The notes under the pieces were generated by a model. It did no database searches, was not told where the DNA came from, and was given only the letters and a program-made list of their open reading frames with translations. DNA of 64,000 nt. Source: Renibacterium sp043789415. GTDB lineage: Bacteria; Actinomycetota; Actinomycetes; Actinomycetales; Micrococcaceae. The stretch spans positions 1,550,001 through 1,614,000 of the forward strand of contig NZ_JBDLLW010000001.1 of assembly GCF_043789415.1 (NCBI RefSeq), in the 5' to 3' direction. This document shows, one piece after another, positions 7,580 through 16,821 of this stretch; positions within the stretch are counted from its first letter, which is position 1; each line of letters begins with the position of its first letter. The translations under genes and the position numbers were made by a program.

Positions 7580-8446
7580 TTGAAGTCACTTGGAATTGAG
7601 ATCTCCCCCGAGCTGGCATCCCGCCAAGCCGGATGGTTCGCGCCGGCACACCAGCCTTTTCTCGTCTCCGAAAAGTTGGCTGAACACCTCGAAGCCGCTC
7701 CGCTGCACGAACCGCTTTCCGCGGAGGACCGCGACACCTTCGAGATCTATGGGCTTCCCCACGGTCTGGTCTGCATCCTGCTGAGCGAGCAGGAGTTCTA
7801 CACGCTCGAGCGGAAAGTTCGCACCGAGCTGGTTCGGAGCCAGCTGAGCTTTCGCTCCGAAACGGTCCCCTCTGTGCGAAGCGCTCCCACCGCGGTCCGG
7901 GAAAGAGCTTCCCAACAGGCCGACGGCCATCGTTTCCTCTGGTGGCCCTCGCTGCTCGAAGGACACGAAGAAAGCGTCCTGGATGCCTACCTGCAATACG
8001 GTAGGCGAAGCAGCAGGCATGCTGAGGTCCCCAAGCTGATCTGGCAGCGGGCCGACGTCGTACTTCCCGGGGCCAGGGCACTCGCCGGGACCTTCCCCAC
8101 AGCCAGTGGTCCCAATTGTTTTGGGACCGTGATGGGAGCAGCCGGGGTTTCAGGGGCAGCGGACAACTGGGTTATTCATGAGCCCTTTGAGGAATGGTTG
8201 GCCGAATCAGCCGTCCCAGGTAGCAGAAACGGCGAGCAGGACCACGAACCCGGAACCGTTCTGGTCTGGCGATCGCCGAATGGGCTGGCACAGCATGCCG
8301 CCGTCACGATTGGCGGTGGCTACGCGCTCCATAAACCCTCTCAAGGGTGGATGAGCCCGCGAAAGATCCTCACCGTCCGAGAAGTCATGCTGAGTTCGCG
8401 CCAGCCTGGCCGCTTGCTTCAGCGTTACACCCTGAAGCGCGGTTGA
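7580..8446 (+). CDS. NlpC/P60-like cysteine hydrolase-fold protein
   Basis: The protein has 288 residues from TTG 7580, chosen because GGAAGAAGG (7565-7573) precedes it by 6 nt; the frame is open to TTG 7517. The C-terminal third shows the papain-like pair: Cys in ASGPNCFGTVMGAAG, and His in GLAQHAAVTIGGGYALHK, with a GTVLVWR strand before it. That order of Cys, hydrophobic strand and His fits the NlpC/P60 fold. The N-terminal two thirds are not recognised. No signal peptide is evident, so a cytoplasmic role or a non-peptidoglycan substrate is possible. Confidence 0.6.
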   Translation: MKSLGIEISPELASRQAGWFAPAHQPFLVSEKLAEHLEAAPLHEPLSAEDRDTFEIYGLPHGLVCILLSEQEFYTLERKVRTELVRSQLSFRSETVPSVRSAPTAVRERASQQADGHRFLWWPSLLEGHEESVLDAYLQYGRRSSRHAEVPKLIWQRADVVLPGARALAGTFPTASGPNCFGTVMGAAGVSGAADNWVIHEPFEEWLAESAVPGSRNGEQDHEPGTVLVWRSPNGLAQHAAVTIGGGYALHKPSQGWMSPRKILTVREVMLSSRQPGRLLQRYTLKRG

Positions 8447-8795
8447 GGTAGGCCACCTCCGCGGCACGGCCTCAGTTCGAAGCGCCGAGCCGTCCAGTTA
8501 CCCATCCCTACCGAAGACCCAGGCCCACCGCATCCCCGATTCAGTGGGCACAGCCGGCTTCGCCCAGTGAACCCGCTCTTTCGCTGGGGTCCTCTCCGGC
8601 AAAAACGCCTTTGAACTCGCAGCTCCCCCACACCCCGCCCGCCGTTCGCACCGCTAAATTTTCACTAACCTCTTGCTTTTGGGCCGGGATGGCGCGACAC
8701 TAAGACGAATGATCGATCTTGATTGAAAATGATTAAAAAGAATCAATATTTGTCTTTTAGGCTCCGAGGCCTCTCGGACCATAGGAAGGACCCCA
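8447..8795. promoter_or_regulatory. Intergenic region and promoter area of the secreted lectin gene
   Basis: The first ~250 bases are GC-rich with no convincing gene. From about 8690 the sequence turns A/T-rich and contains a loose dyad, TTGATT (8719-8724) and AATCAA (8741-8746). AGGAAGGA lies 5 nt before the ATG at 8796. No exact -35/-10 pair is clear. Confidence 0.4.
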
Positions 8796-11033
8796 ATGTT
8801 CAAGCAACGTAGCTTGCGTGCCCCCGCACTGCTGACCGCAGCGGCCTGCGCCGCTCTCGCCATTGGCGCAACCACCGCCAGCCCCGCAACAGCGGCTGCC
8901 ACCTACACTCTGAGTAGCGGCGCCGTCGTCCCGTACACCACTCCCACCGACACTCCGGCCAATCCCTTCATCGACAAGGACGGCACCTTCTACTTCCAGC
9001 AATCAGCCGCGCTCTACGCGCAATCCGACCCGCGGAAATGGGATTTCTACACCGGCAGCAATTTCGATAACGCCACTAAGTCCTCGGCGCTGAGCAATGC
9101 GGTCAACCCCGCCAACTCCAACGACAAGAACAACGACACCACCTGGCGATGCAACAATAGCCCGACCGGCCTGGAATCGAGCTATCTCAACCCACCGCAG
9201 CCCACCTGGTACGCGCAGCGGAATTACTGCGACCTCTCCAGCGTCTGGGTCGATCCGGACACCGGCGACTGGTACGGTCTGGTGCACAACGAATTCACCC
9301 CATCGCCCTTCGGTGACAATCTGCACATGGACTCCATTGACTATGCGGTCTCCAAGGATCAGGGAAAGACCTGGTCGATCAAAGACCACGCCATCACCTC
9401 GCCGTTCAGCACCACGCGGAACGACAAAACTGCCTTCCCCAACCAGACCTATTACTACGGCGACGGCGACCAGCGGCTCACCGTCGACACCGCCTCCGGG
9501 TACTTCTATGTGTTCTACAGCTCCCGGGTGGTGAATCAGGGCAGTGGCGGCGGCTGGGGTGCCTTCACCTCCCACGTAGCCCGAGCCCCGATCTCACAGA
9601 AGATGGCGAAGGGCTCCTGGCAGAAGTACTACAACGGCAGATGGCAGAGCCCCGGCGTGGGAGGGCAAGAGAGCACCCTGATGCCGGTCTCCAGCAGCTA
9701 CCCGAATGGCTACCTACCGGCCAGCCAGGAATACAACCCGCAGAACACCGGCACCTGGCAGCAGCAGATCGCGAACGGACAGCTCAAGAGTTCACCGCTG
9801 TTCGTGATGAACGTCTCCTACAACGCCTACCTCGGCAAGTACATCGGTACCCCGCAAACCGACACCGGCGCTTCGGGTGAGGGAAAACTGCCGTTGCACT
9901 TCTACGCCACCGATGACCTGGCCACTCAGAAGTGGACCGATATCGGCAGCCTGCCGAACTACACGCAGAAATCCTGGTACCGCTGGATGGTGGATTCAGC
10001 CACCGGTACTACCGGGAACATCCTCGGCAAGAATTTCCGCTCTTACTGCTCCTTCGATTGCTCTGCTAACTCGAGTGGTGGAACCAGTTCCGGCGAGTAC
10101 GTCAATGTGAGCATCGACTCGAGCGCTCCCGCGACCGCACCGTTCAATTCGAACGCCTCCTATCTGATCGGTTCCGCCTCGGGACAGGTGCTGACCCAGA
10201 GTGGCAGCAGCGCAACCGCGGTGATCAACACCCCGACCGGATCGAATCTAGAAGGCTGGAAGTTAACCAGCAATGCAGACGGCTCCTATACCGTGACGAA
10301 TTCCTCCTCGGGACTCGCTTTGAGCGTCAATTCCAACGGCACGGCAAGCCGCTCCTGGGGCACTAAGCCAGGAGTGAGCGCGCTGGCGAGCAGCGGGCCG
10401 AGCGTGGGGCAGCAGTGGTTCATCCAACAGGCTGTCAGCACTCCCGCAGAAGGAGCCTCGACGCCGAGCGGCAGCTATCGGTTGATCAACCGATACAGCG
10501 GCCTGGTGTTGAGCCTGGGTGGCAGCGTTCAAACCACCCCCTATCGCAACTGGGTCAACAACACGGGAAGCTCCTTGGGAACCAGTGACAGCACGAGCAA
10601 TCAAACCCTCTCCTTCACCGCCCGCAACGCGTCGACGTCGACCACCATCACCGGCTTGTCCGGAAAAGTTGTGGATGCTGCCGGCAGCACCCCGAGCAGC
10701 GGATCGGCGGCCACCCTGAACACTCCGAGTGCCCTGCGAACAGCCAATCAGTCCTGGGTGTTCAACGCGGACGGCACCATTAAACTGGCCAGCAATCCCG
10801 CTCTCTGCCTGGAATCCTCGGGGCACACCGGAGCCAATGGCACCGTCGTGGAACTGTGGACCTGCAATGGCGGCAGCAATCAGAAGTGGACCTGGGACGG
10901 CGGGCAACTGCGCAATGGAGCTTCCAGCCCCGGACGCTGCCTGGACGTACCGGATTTCAACAGCACGGACGGCAGCCAGCTGAAACTCTGGGACTGCAAT
11001 GGCGGCGCGAACCAGAAATGGGCCACCAGCTAA
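8796..11033 (+). CDS. Secreted beta-propeller-like protein with C-terminal ricin-type lectin
   Basis: The protein has 745 residues. A signal peptide (LTAAACAALAIG ... ATAA, cut near residue 34) is followed by a ~400-residue domain rich in Trp, Tyr and Asn, with blade-like strands such as WVDPDTGDWYGLVHNEF. That resembles five-bladed glycosidase-like propellers, though no catalytic family can be fixed. Two beta-trefoil regions follow: a degenerate one (~450-600) and a clear ricin B lectin (~620-745) with two NQKW repeats (QxW motif). The role is probably binding or hydrolysis of an extracellular polysaccharide. A strong terminator follows 14 bases after the stop. Confidence 0.75.
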   Translation: MFKQRSLRAPALLTAAACAALAIGATTASPATAAATYTLSSGAVVPYTTPTDTPANPFIDKDGTFYFQQSAALYAQSDPRKWDFYTGSNFDNATKSSALSNAVNPANSNDKNNDTTWRCNNSPTGLESSYLNPPQPTWYAQRNYCDLSSVWVDPDTGDWYGLVHNEFTPSPFGDNLHMDSIDYAVSKDQGKTWSIKDHAITSPFSTTRNDKTAFPNQTYYYGDGDQRLTVDTASGYFYVFYSSRVVNQGSGGGWGAFTSHVARAPISQKMAKGSWQKYYNGRWQSPGVGGQESTLMPVSSSYPNGYLPASQEYNPQNTGTWQQQIANGQLKSSPLFVMNVSYNAYLGKYIGTPQTDTGASGEGKLPLHFYATDDLATQKWTDIGSLPNYTQKSWYRWMVDSATGTTGNILGKNFRSYCSFDCSANSSGGTSSGEYVNVSIDSSAPATAPFNSNASYLIGSASGQVLTQSGSSATAVINTPTGSNLEGWKLTSNADGSYTVTNSSSGLALSVNSNGTASRSWGTKPGVSALASSGPSVGQQWFIQQAVSTPAEGASTPSGSYRLINRYSGLVLSLGGSVQTTPYRNWVNNTGSSLGTSDSTSNQTLSFTARNASTSTTITGLSGKVVDAAGSTPSSGSAATLNTPSALRTANQSWVFNADGTIKLASNPALCLESSGHTGANGTVVELWTCNGGSNQKWTWDGGQLRNGASSPGRCLDVPDFNSTDGSQLKLWDCNGGANQKWATS

Positions 11034-11047
11034 AAGGTTAGAAATGC

Positions 11048-11090
11048 AAAGGGTGGGGTGGCGAGTTACTCGCCACCCCACCCTTTTCTC
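11048..11090. terminator. Bidirectional terminator, 18-bp perfect stem
   Basis: Bases 11048-11065 pair perfectly with 11069-11086 around a TTA loop, and A and T runs flank both sides. It lies between convergent genes. Confidence 0.92.
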
Positions 11091-11114
11091 CTCAGCGCTC
11101 GGCGCTAGAGACTC

Positions 11115-14100
11115 CTACTCACTGCACGACCTCACTGCACGACGTCGGAAGGCAATCAGCACGATCACCCCGAGCAGCAGGATCAGCAGACCTGATACTC
11201 CGCAGAGCAACATCCAGCTATTGCCGGTGTTGGCGAGCGCGGCCTGATTGGCTGAGTCACCACCCTGGGCTCCGCTCCCCTGCGTTGATTCACCGCTTTT
11301 TCCGGCGGGATGAATCGCCGGAACCGGAGACTTCACCGTGACCTGGAAACCTGCTTGGACGGCGCTGCCGTCAGCGCTGGTTGCGGAGACAGTGTGAGCT
11401 CCTGCCTCGAGGTTCCCTGGAACGGTGAACTTCTTGGTGAAACCGCCCGTGGCATCTGCGGTCACCGTACCCAATTCAACCGGAGTGGAGTGCAGGACCA
11501 ACCGAACCTCAGCGCCGGGGATGAACCCCTTGCCGGTGATCGTTTGTTCCGTTCCGGCCAGAACCGTGGACTTCGCCACGGAGAGCACCGGCGACGGCTT
11601 AGTGACGGTCAAGGTTCCGGCCGGCACCAGGATCTTTTCGTTGACGTCCTCAAGGCCAACCAAGGTGAGCGCGTACTTTCCCGCAGTGACCGAAGCCGGC
11701 AGGCTGAGCGGAGCGACGAGCTTGCCCTGTGCATCAGCGATCAGCGGAGCCGCGGCCGTTTTCGCCGAAAGCTCCTTCCCATCGGCCGAGGTGACCACTA
11801 ATTTATAGGCCGCGCCACGGACCAAGCCGGTCGCCGTCACCCGCACAGCCGAGGAAGCGCCGAGAACCGCGGACGCCGAGGCGACCAGCGGACGTGGCCG
11901 ATTCGCCAAGTCCACCCGGCATTCATCGCCGATCACATTCTTATTCGTCGCGGGATCGATCGGACGCTGGCTCAGGTCAAGCACCTCGATTCCGGTTTTC
12001 CCGGGGATATCGGTGGGCACCGTGAGGGCCCTCAAATAGGCTCCGGCGATCTGATCGGCGCATTCAACGCCGTTCCCCACCGCGATATGCTGCGAGTTCT
12101 CCACGGTGAGCAGGGTAGCGCCCAAGCCCTTAGCCATCAGCACCCCGCCGATATAGGGAGTCGCCGGGTCATGTGAAGAAGCGACCACCAGAATATTCGG
12201 CAACGCTTTCACCGACTGGGCAGGGGCCTTTTGGTTCTTGGTGTGGTAGAAATCGCACCAGCCGAACTTGCTGTCCAGAGTGTCCCTGAGTGCTCCTGTC
12301 ACGGGGTCCTTTCCGGGGCTCTTGAACGGCGCCACCGCGTAGCTGCCTTGCAGGGTGACCTCGCTCGCAGCGGCGGAGAAATTCTGACAGGCGATGGTCG
12401 GGAAAGTGGCCACCACGAAGAAGGGATAGTCCCCCTTGCCGCTCCAGCGATAGTACTGATCGCTCAGTCCGAAAAGGTCCTTGACGTCTTTCCCGTCCTT
12501 GGCGGCACTCAGCCCTGCATTCAGTTGCGCCCAGTTGTCTTTGCTATAAAGCGCTCCCTGAGTCGCCTGGGTGAAGTCCTTGAAGCTCAGCGGACGGCCC
12601 AGAGACTCGCTGTAGTAGGTCGTCGCACCAAAAGCCCGCTGTGAGATGGCCTGATAGGCAGCCATTAATTTCGGACGGTCCGGCTCTGTGCCTAAGGCGC
12701 AGGGCACCTTGGCGCCGTTGAAAGTGAAGCCATCGTTCTTGGCGCACTCAGTGGCGAATTGATAGAAGGTGTCCTGGAAGCCCTTGTCCTGAGCATAGGG
12801 GTCGGCTTTCGGAGTGCCGGTGAGATCCTGGAATTTAGCCGCTTCCACCGGGTTGTTCTCAAAGGGGTTCTCCGGGGAGTCGAGGATCATGGCGCGGGTG
12901 TTCTCCGGGAATTCTTGAGCATAGGTGTAACCCACCCCGGTGCCATCTGAACCTCCCTGGTAACTGAGCTTCGTATTGCCGAGTACCGAGCGGATCACAT
13001 CCATGTCTCGTGCTTCGTCGTCCACACTGACCTTGGGCAGATAGCTCTCGGAGCTGAAGGCCGAACCATCCGGGTTGAGGAAGCCCAATCCCGTATTGGT
13101 GTAGCACGCCTCGGTATTGGCTTTATTGATCTGATCTAGTTTCGCCAGGCCCTCTTTGGTGCTAGCCAGCCCGTCCATTCCCTCCGATTGGGCTTGCAGG
13201 AATTTATTAGTGGCGCAGCGGATCTGCGGCAGTGAGGCCCCTGCACCGCGAGTGTCTGGAGCGACGACGTCGTAATCCGGCAGAGCTGCCCGGAATTCTA
13301 AGGCCCACTGAAGGACGAAGGGGAGTGAAGGTTGGCCCGGGCCACCCGCGTTGCCGAACAGGGCGTGCTTCGGTTTGCCAGCTGCGCCGGTGCCGGTCGA
13401 GGCCTTGGAAACCGCGATCGCGGTCGTCGGGCCATCGGGCTTGCTGTAATCCACCGGCACCATGACGTATCCGCAAGTGATTTTCATACCGGCCCAGTCT
13501 TTGGCAAGACCCGGCGTTTTATAAGCCGTTTCGATGCGCGCTAAACCGCTGGCCCCGGTATCGATCAGACCTTGAATGATGTCCAGGTCTCGGTTCGTGG
13601 AGAATCCGGCGCAGGAGCCCCAGTTCACTTTCTGGGCATAGAACTCATCCAGTCCTTTCGGCACCACACCCGTGCTCTGCCCACCCGGAGTCGGCCGAGT
13701 CAGCTTGAAGGTGTTCTCCGAGCCCGGAACAGCGAACTGCTTGGCACTGGGCAATAAACCCTGGCCTGCGGGCATCTTCTCATTCTGGATCTGGGGATCG
13801 GTCGGGTCCAGCGGCGGCCGCTTTTGTGCAGCGCCTGCGGCAGGCGCAGCGGGCACTGCTGACTCGGTTACCGCAGGGTCTGGCGCCAGCTTCGGGAGAG
13901 TGGAGTGGGTTTGCAGGCTATAGAGGTTTTCTTGGGTCGGAGCGAAGCCAGTTGCTTGGCCGGCGGACGTCTGGCCGGCCAGAGTCTGGCTGGCCAGAGT
14001 CTGATTGGCCAGAACCTGAGAGACCAGGGCCTGATCGGTCGAATTGACCGAATTGGCCGAGGTTTGCTCGGTCGACGAGTGACTGGCCATTGCGGGATTC

Positions 14101-14192
14101 GGCTGAACCGCTACAGCCCAGCTGGTGCCCGAGAACATGGCTGCGGACAATAGAACGGTCCCGGCGAGGCCGGCAGAGATGATTTTCTTCAA
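11115..14192 (-). CDS. Wall-anchored TAP-type alpha/beta hydrolase (secreted peptidase family)
   Basis: The protein has 1025 residues. A signal peptide (MKKIISAGLAGTVLLSAAMF ... SWA) is followed by a Ser/Thr/Gln-rich stretch of degenerate LASQT/LAGQT five-residue units. An alpha/beta-hydrolase domain carries the nucleophile Ser415 in GGSDGTG, and a TAP-like C-terminal segment (LVVASSHDPATP ... NSQHIAVGNGVEC) supplies acid and base. The family includes Streptomyces tripeptidyl aminopeptidases. Two Ig-like repeats follow, then LANTG, a membrane segment and RRRAVRS. The LAXTG form suits a class E sortase. At 1025 residues it is about twice the size of ordinary TAP hydrolases because of the wall extension. 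Confidence 0.88.
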   Translation of the reverse strand: MKKIISAGLAGTVLLSAAMFSGTSWAVAVQPNPAMASHSSTEQTSANSVNSTDQALVSQVLANQTLASQTLAGQTSAGQATGFAPTQENLYSLQTHSTLPKLAPDPAVTESAVPAAPAAGAAQKRPPLDPTDPQIQNEKMPAGQGLLPSAKQFAVPGSENTFKLTRPTPGGQSTGVVPKGLDEFYAQKVNWGSCAGFSTNRDLDIIQGLIDTGASGLARIETAYKTPGLAKDWAGMKITCGYVMVPVDYSKPDGPTTAIAVSKASTGTGAAGKPKHALFGNAGGPGQPSLPFVLQWALEFRAALPDYDVVAPDTRGAGASLPQIRCATNKFLQAQSEGMDGLASTKEGLAKLDQINKANTEACYTNTGLGFLNPDGSAFSSESYLPKVSVDDEARDMDVIRSVLGNTKLSYQGGSDGTGVGYTYAQEFPENTRAMILDSPENPFENNPVEAAKFQDLTGTPKADPYAQDKGFQDTFYQFATECAKNDGFTFNGAKVPCALGTEPDRPKLMAAYQAISQRAFGATTYYSESLGRPLSFKDFTQATQGALYSKDNWAQLNAGLSAAKDGKDVKDLFGLSDQYYRWSGKGDYPFFVVATFPTIACQNFSAAASEVTLQGSYAVAPFKSPGKDPVTGALRDTLDSKFGWCDFYHTKNQKAPAQSVKALPNILVVASSHDPATPYIGGVLMAKGLGATLLTVENSQHIAVGNGVECADQIAGAYLRALTVPTDIPGKTGIEVLDLSQRPIDPATNKNVIGDECRVDLANRPRPLVASASAVLGASSAVRVTATGLVRGAAYKLVVTSADGKELSAKTAAAPLIADAQGKLVAPLSLPASVTAGKYALTLVGLEDVNEKILVPAGTLTVTKPSPVLSVAKSTVLAGTEQTITGKGFIPGAEVRLVLHSTPVELGTVTADATGGFTKKFTVPGNLEAGAHTVSATSADGSAVQAGFQVTVKSPVPAIHPAGKSGESTQGSGAQGGDSANQAALANTGNSWMLLCGVSGLLILLLGVIVLIAFRRRAVRSCSE

Positions 14193-14545
14193 GAGTTCTC
14201 CTCTGGAAGGTACTCAAGGGAAGGGGGCATCGCTCGAACACCTTGAAATGAAATGATTGAATACGACCAAGGAAACGTTTCCAAAACATGATATTAATCA
14301 CTTGTCTCCCAGGACGACTGTGCTGGACTTCCGCCGAAAGGTCAATACTTGTAACAAGCCTTTAACACAGGTAGTTCATCGTCCTCGCCGGTAGAATCCG
14401 GCATTGCCGGAGACAAAAAGGCCTCAGATCAGCATCACGGCTGCCCTCAAGGGGCATCGAAAACCTTCCAACAGAACGCTTGAGCAAAATTCTTCCGATG
14501 AAAATTTTCAAGACATGACAGGCACAGCGAATCCGTGAAAACTAC
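14193..14545. promoter_or_regulatory. Upstream region of the TAP hydrolase gene with LacI-type operator
   Basis: GGAAACGTTTCC at 14271-14282 is a perfect 12-bp palindrome of the LacI-family type, about 80 bases before the start at 14192. A TAATAT box lies just upstream of it on the minus strand. A small hairpin TCCGGC-ATT-GCCGGA (14397-14411) lies further up. I see no gene in this stretch. Confidence 0.6.
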
Positions 14546-16756
14546 TCAACCTGCCTGGCCAAGCACGAGTGGCAGCACGGCGCTGGCGCCTGCCTGGCGC
14601 AACGCTCGGGCGGCGACCGTGACGGTCCAGCGGCTATCCACCAGGTCATCGACCAAGAGCACTGTTTGCCCGCTGAGCTGGGTAGCGAGTTCAGCACCGA
14701 CGGCCAACCGCTCCCAGACTCCAGCGAGCCGGTAGGCGCTATTGCCCCCTCGCTCACCGCTGGGGCCGCCATGCACCAGACTGAGTTCACCCGCGTAGCG
14801 CAACTGCCCGATCTGGGCGATTCCAGTCGCTAGGGACTTCACCAGCTGAGGCTTCCTGCGGGATGGTATCGAGACCACGACGGCGGGCCGCCCGGCACCG
14901 GACCAGCCGCTCTGCGCCCACTCCTTGAGCAGCTGAACACTTGCCCGCAGCATTTCCTGGCTGATCTCCTGATCCGCCGCGCCTTCAGCAAAGAGCTCCC
15001 GCAAGGCTCCGCCCCAGCCCAGATCCGTCAGGCGAGCCAGAACCCGCCCCTCAGCTGACCTATCTTCTAGCGCGATTTTCCCCTTGACCGCTTTGCCCTC
15101 GCTGAGCACCCCGAGCCGGTCCATCCCGGTGGGCCACTGCGCCCGTGGTTCCAATGGCAGGCCTAACTGTTGCAGTGAATTCGACGCCGCCCGCACCGCG
15201 GTTTCCTCAAGCTCGCCGCTAAACCAGCGCCCAGCGCAGTTATCGCAACGCCCGCATGGCGCGGCCGCCGGATCGTCGAGCGCCCGTGCCAGGAACTCCA
15301 TCCGGCACTGCGAGGTGTTCTGATATTCCAGCATCGCCGCTTGTTCATCCCGACGCGCCTGCGCGATGCGCTGGTAGCGCTGCTGGTCATAGACCCAGGG
15401 CAGCCCGGTGCTCTGCCAACCACCGCTGACCCGTTCGACGGCCCCATCCACCGCGAGCACCTTGAGCAAAAGTTCCAGAGGGGTGCGCCGGATGTCCACG
15501 CGGGTCTCCAGGGCCGCCGTCGAAAGCGCACCACCGGCTTCAGCGAGGGCCTGGAGAATCGCCGTCGCTCGCTCCGCCGACGGCATCGAGGCGGTGGCAA
15601 AATACTTCCAAATCTCCACGTCTTCCGTTCCCGGCAGCAGCAGCACATCGGCGTTGGCCGTGCCACGGCCGGCGCGGCCCACCTGCTGGTAATAGGCCAC
15701 CGGCGAGGACGGCGCCCCCAGGTGAATCACGAAACCCAGATCGGGCTTATCGAAGCCCATACCCAGCGCGCTGGTGGCGACAAGAGCCTTGACCTTATTG
15801 TCCTTGAGAAGCTGCTCAGCCTCTTCTCGATCGGCGTTGTCCGTGCGCCCTGTATAAGCGAGCACCCGATGGCCAGCCTCGGCGAGCAGCCTGGCCGTGT
15901 CTTCGGCGGCGGAGACCGTCAATGCATAGATGATTCCGCTGCCCGGTAGCTCATTCAGGTGGCTCAGCAGCCAGCCCAGTCGATTGGCCGAGTTCGGCAA
16001 CCGCAGAACTCCTAGACGAAGTGAGGTACGAGCCAGCGCGCCACGGATGGTCAATACCTGAGAATCCCGGTTCGCGGCATCGAGCTGCTCCTCCACACCC
16101 GGCTGTTCGAAGTTCGGGTGCCCGGTTTTGGGAGATCCGCCATTCAGTTGCTCGGCGATGTCCTCCACCACCCGGGAATTCGCGGTCGCTGTGGTGGCGA
16201 GCACCGGAACAGTGCTCGGCAGCCGGAAAATCAACTCAGAGATCCGCCGGTAGTCCGGGCGGAAATCGTGCCCCCAGTCCGAAATGCAGTGGGCTTCATC
16301 GATCACCAGCAGCCCAGTGCGCCGGATCAGCTCCGGCAGCTCACGCTCCCGGAATCCCGGGTTGTTCAGCCGCTCGGGAGAAATCAAGAGAACATCAACC
16401 TGATCGTCCGCCAGAGCCTGCCGCACCTCGTCCCAGGCGGTCGCATTGGCGGAGTTAATCGCCACCGCACGGACTCCGGCTCGCTCGGCTGCGGCGATCT
16501 GGTCACGCATCAGCGCCAGCAGCGGAGAGACGATCAGGGTCGGGCCGGCACCCCGAGCGCGTAAGAGCAGCGAAGCGACAAAGTAAACCGCGGATTTTCC
16601 CCAGCCGGTGCGTTGCACGACGAGCGCCCGCTGACCGCCGTCGACAAGCGCTTCGATGGCTTCGAACTGCCCCGGATGAAAGCTGGCCTCCGGGCTGCCC
16701 ACCAAAGTCGCCAGGATCTTTCGGGCATCGTGTTCCAGTTGTTCGGCTGCAGGCAT
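14546..16756 (-). CDS. recQ: RecQ-family DNA helicase with phosphoribosyltransferase-like C-terminus
   Basis: The protein has 736 residues. Helicase motifs are in order: motif I QRTGWGKSAVYF (49-60), DEAH in LLVIDEAHCISDWGHDFRPD, and motif VI QVGRAGRGTAN. The RecQ zinc cysteines appear in CRMEF and APCGRCDNCAG. In place of the HRDC domain, the last ~200 residues include VVVSIPSRRKPQLV and end with LLVDDLVDSRWTVTVAARAL, the PRPP-binding motif of type I phosphoribosyltransferases. The helicase should unwind DNA 3' to 5' in repair. The tail may bind a nucleotide as regulator or be a degenerate enzyme. CATACT lies 6 nt before the ATG, so the mRNA may be leaderless. Confidence 0.88.
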   Translation of the reverse strand: MPAAEQLEHDARKILATLVGSPEASFHPGQFEAIEALVDGGQRALVVQRTGWGKSAVYFVASLLLRARGAGPTLIVSPLLALMRDQIAAAERAGVRAVAINSANATAWDEVRQALADDQVDVLLISPERLNNPGFRERELPELIRRTGLLVIDEAHCISDWGHDFRPDYRRISELIFRLPSTVPVLATTATANSRVVEDIAEQLNGGSPKTGHPNFEQPGVEEQLDAANRDSQVLTIRGALARTSLRLGVLRLPNSANRLGWLLSHLNELPGSGIIYALTVSAAEDTARLLAEAGHRVLAYTGRTDNADREEAEQLLKDNKVKALVATSALGMGFDKPDLGFVIHLGAPSSPVAYYQQVGRAGRGTANADVLLLPGTEDVEIWKYFATASMPSAERATAILQALAEAGGALSTAALETRVDIRRTPLELLLKVLAVDGAVERVSGGWQSTGLPWVYDQQRYQRIAQARRDEQAAMLEYQNTSQCRMEFLARALDDPAAAPCGRCDNCAGRWFSGELEETAVRAASNSLQQLGLPLEPRAQWPTGMDRLGVLSEGKAVKGKIALEDRSAEGRVLARLTDLGWGGALRELFAEGAADQEISQEMLRASVQLLKEWAQSGWSGAGRPAVVVSIPSRRKPQLVKSLATGIAQIGQLRYAGELSLVHGGPSGERGGNSAYRLAGVWERLAVGAELATQLSGQTVLLVDDLVDSRWTVTVAARALRQAGASAVLPLVLGQAG

Positions 16757-16821
16757 GGTTCCAGTATGGCCGGTACGGCAGACAAAATGCCGATTCAGCC
16801 CGAGCCGATTAGACTTCTCCC
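16757..16821. promoter_or_regulatory. Divergent leaderless promoters (recQ / phosphomannomutase)
   Basis: On the plus strand TAGACT (16810-16815) ends 6 nt before the GTG at 16822. On the minus strand CATACT (16763-16768) ends 6 nt before the ATG at 16756. Neither start has a Shine-Dalgarno sequence. Confidence 0.6.
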
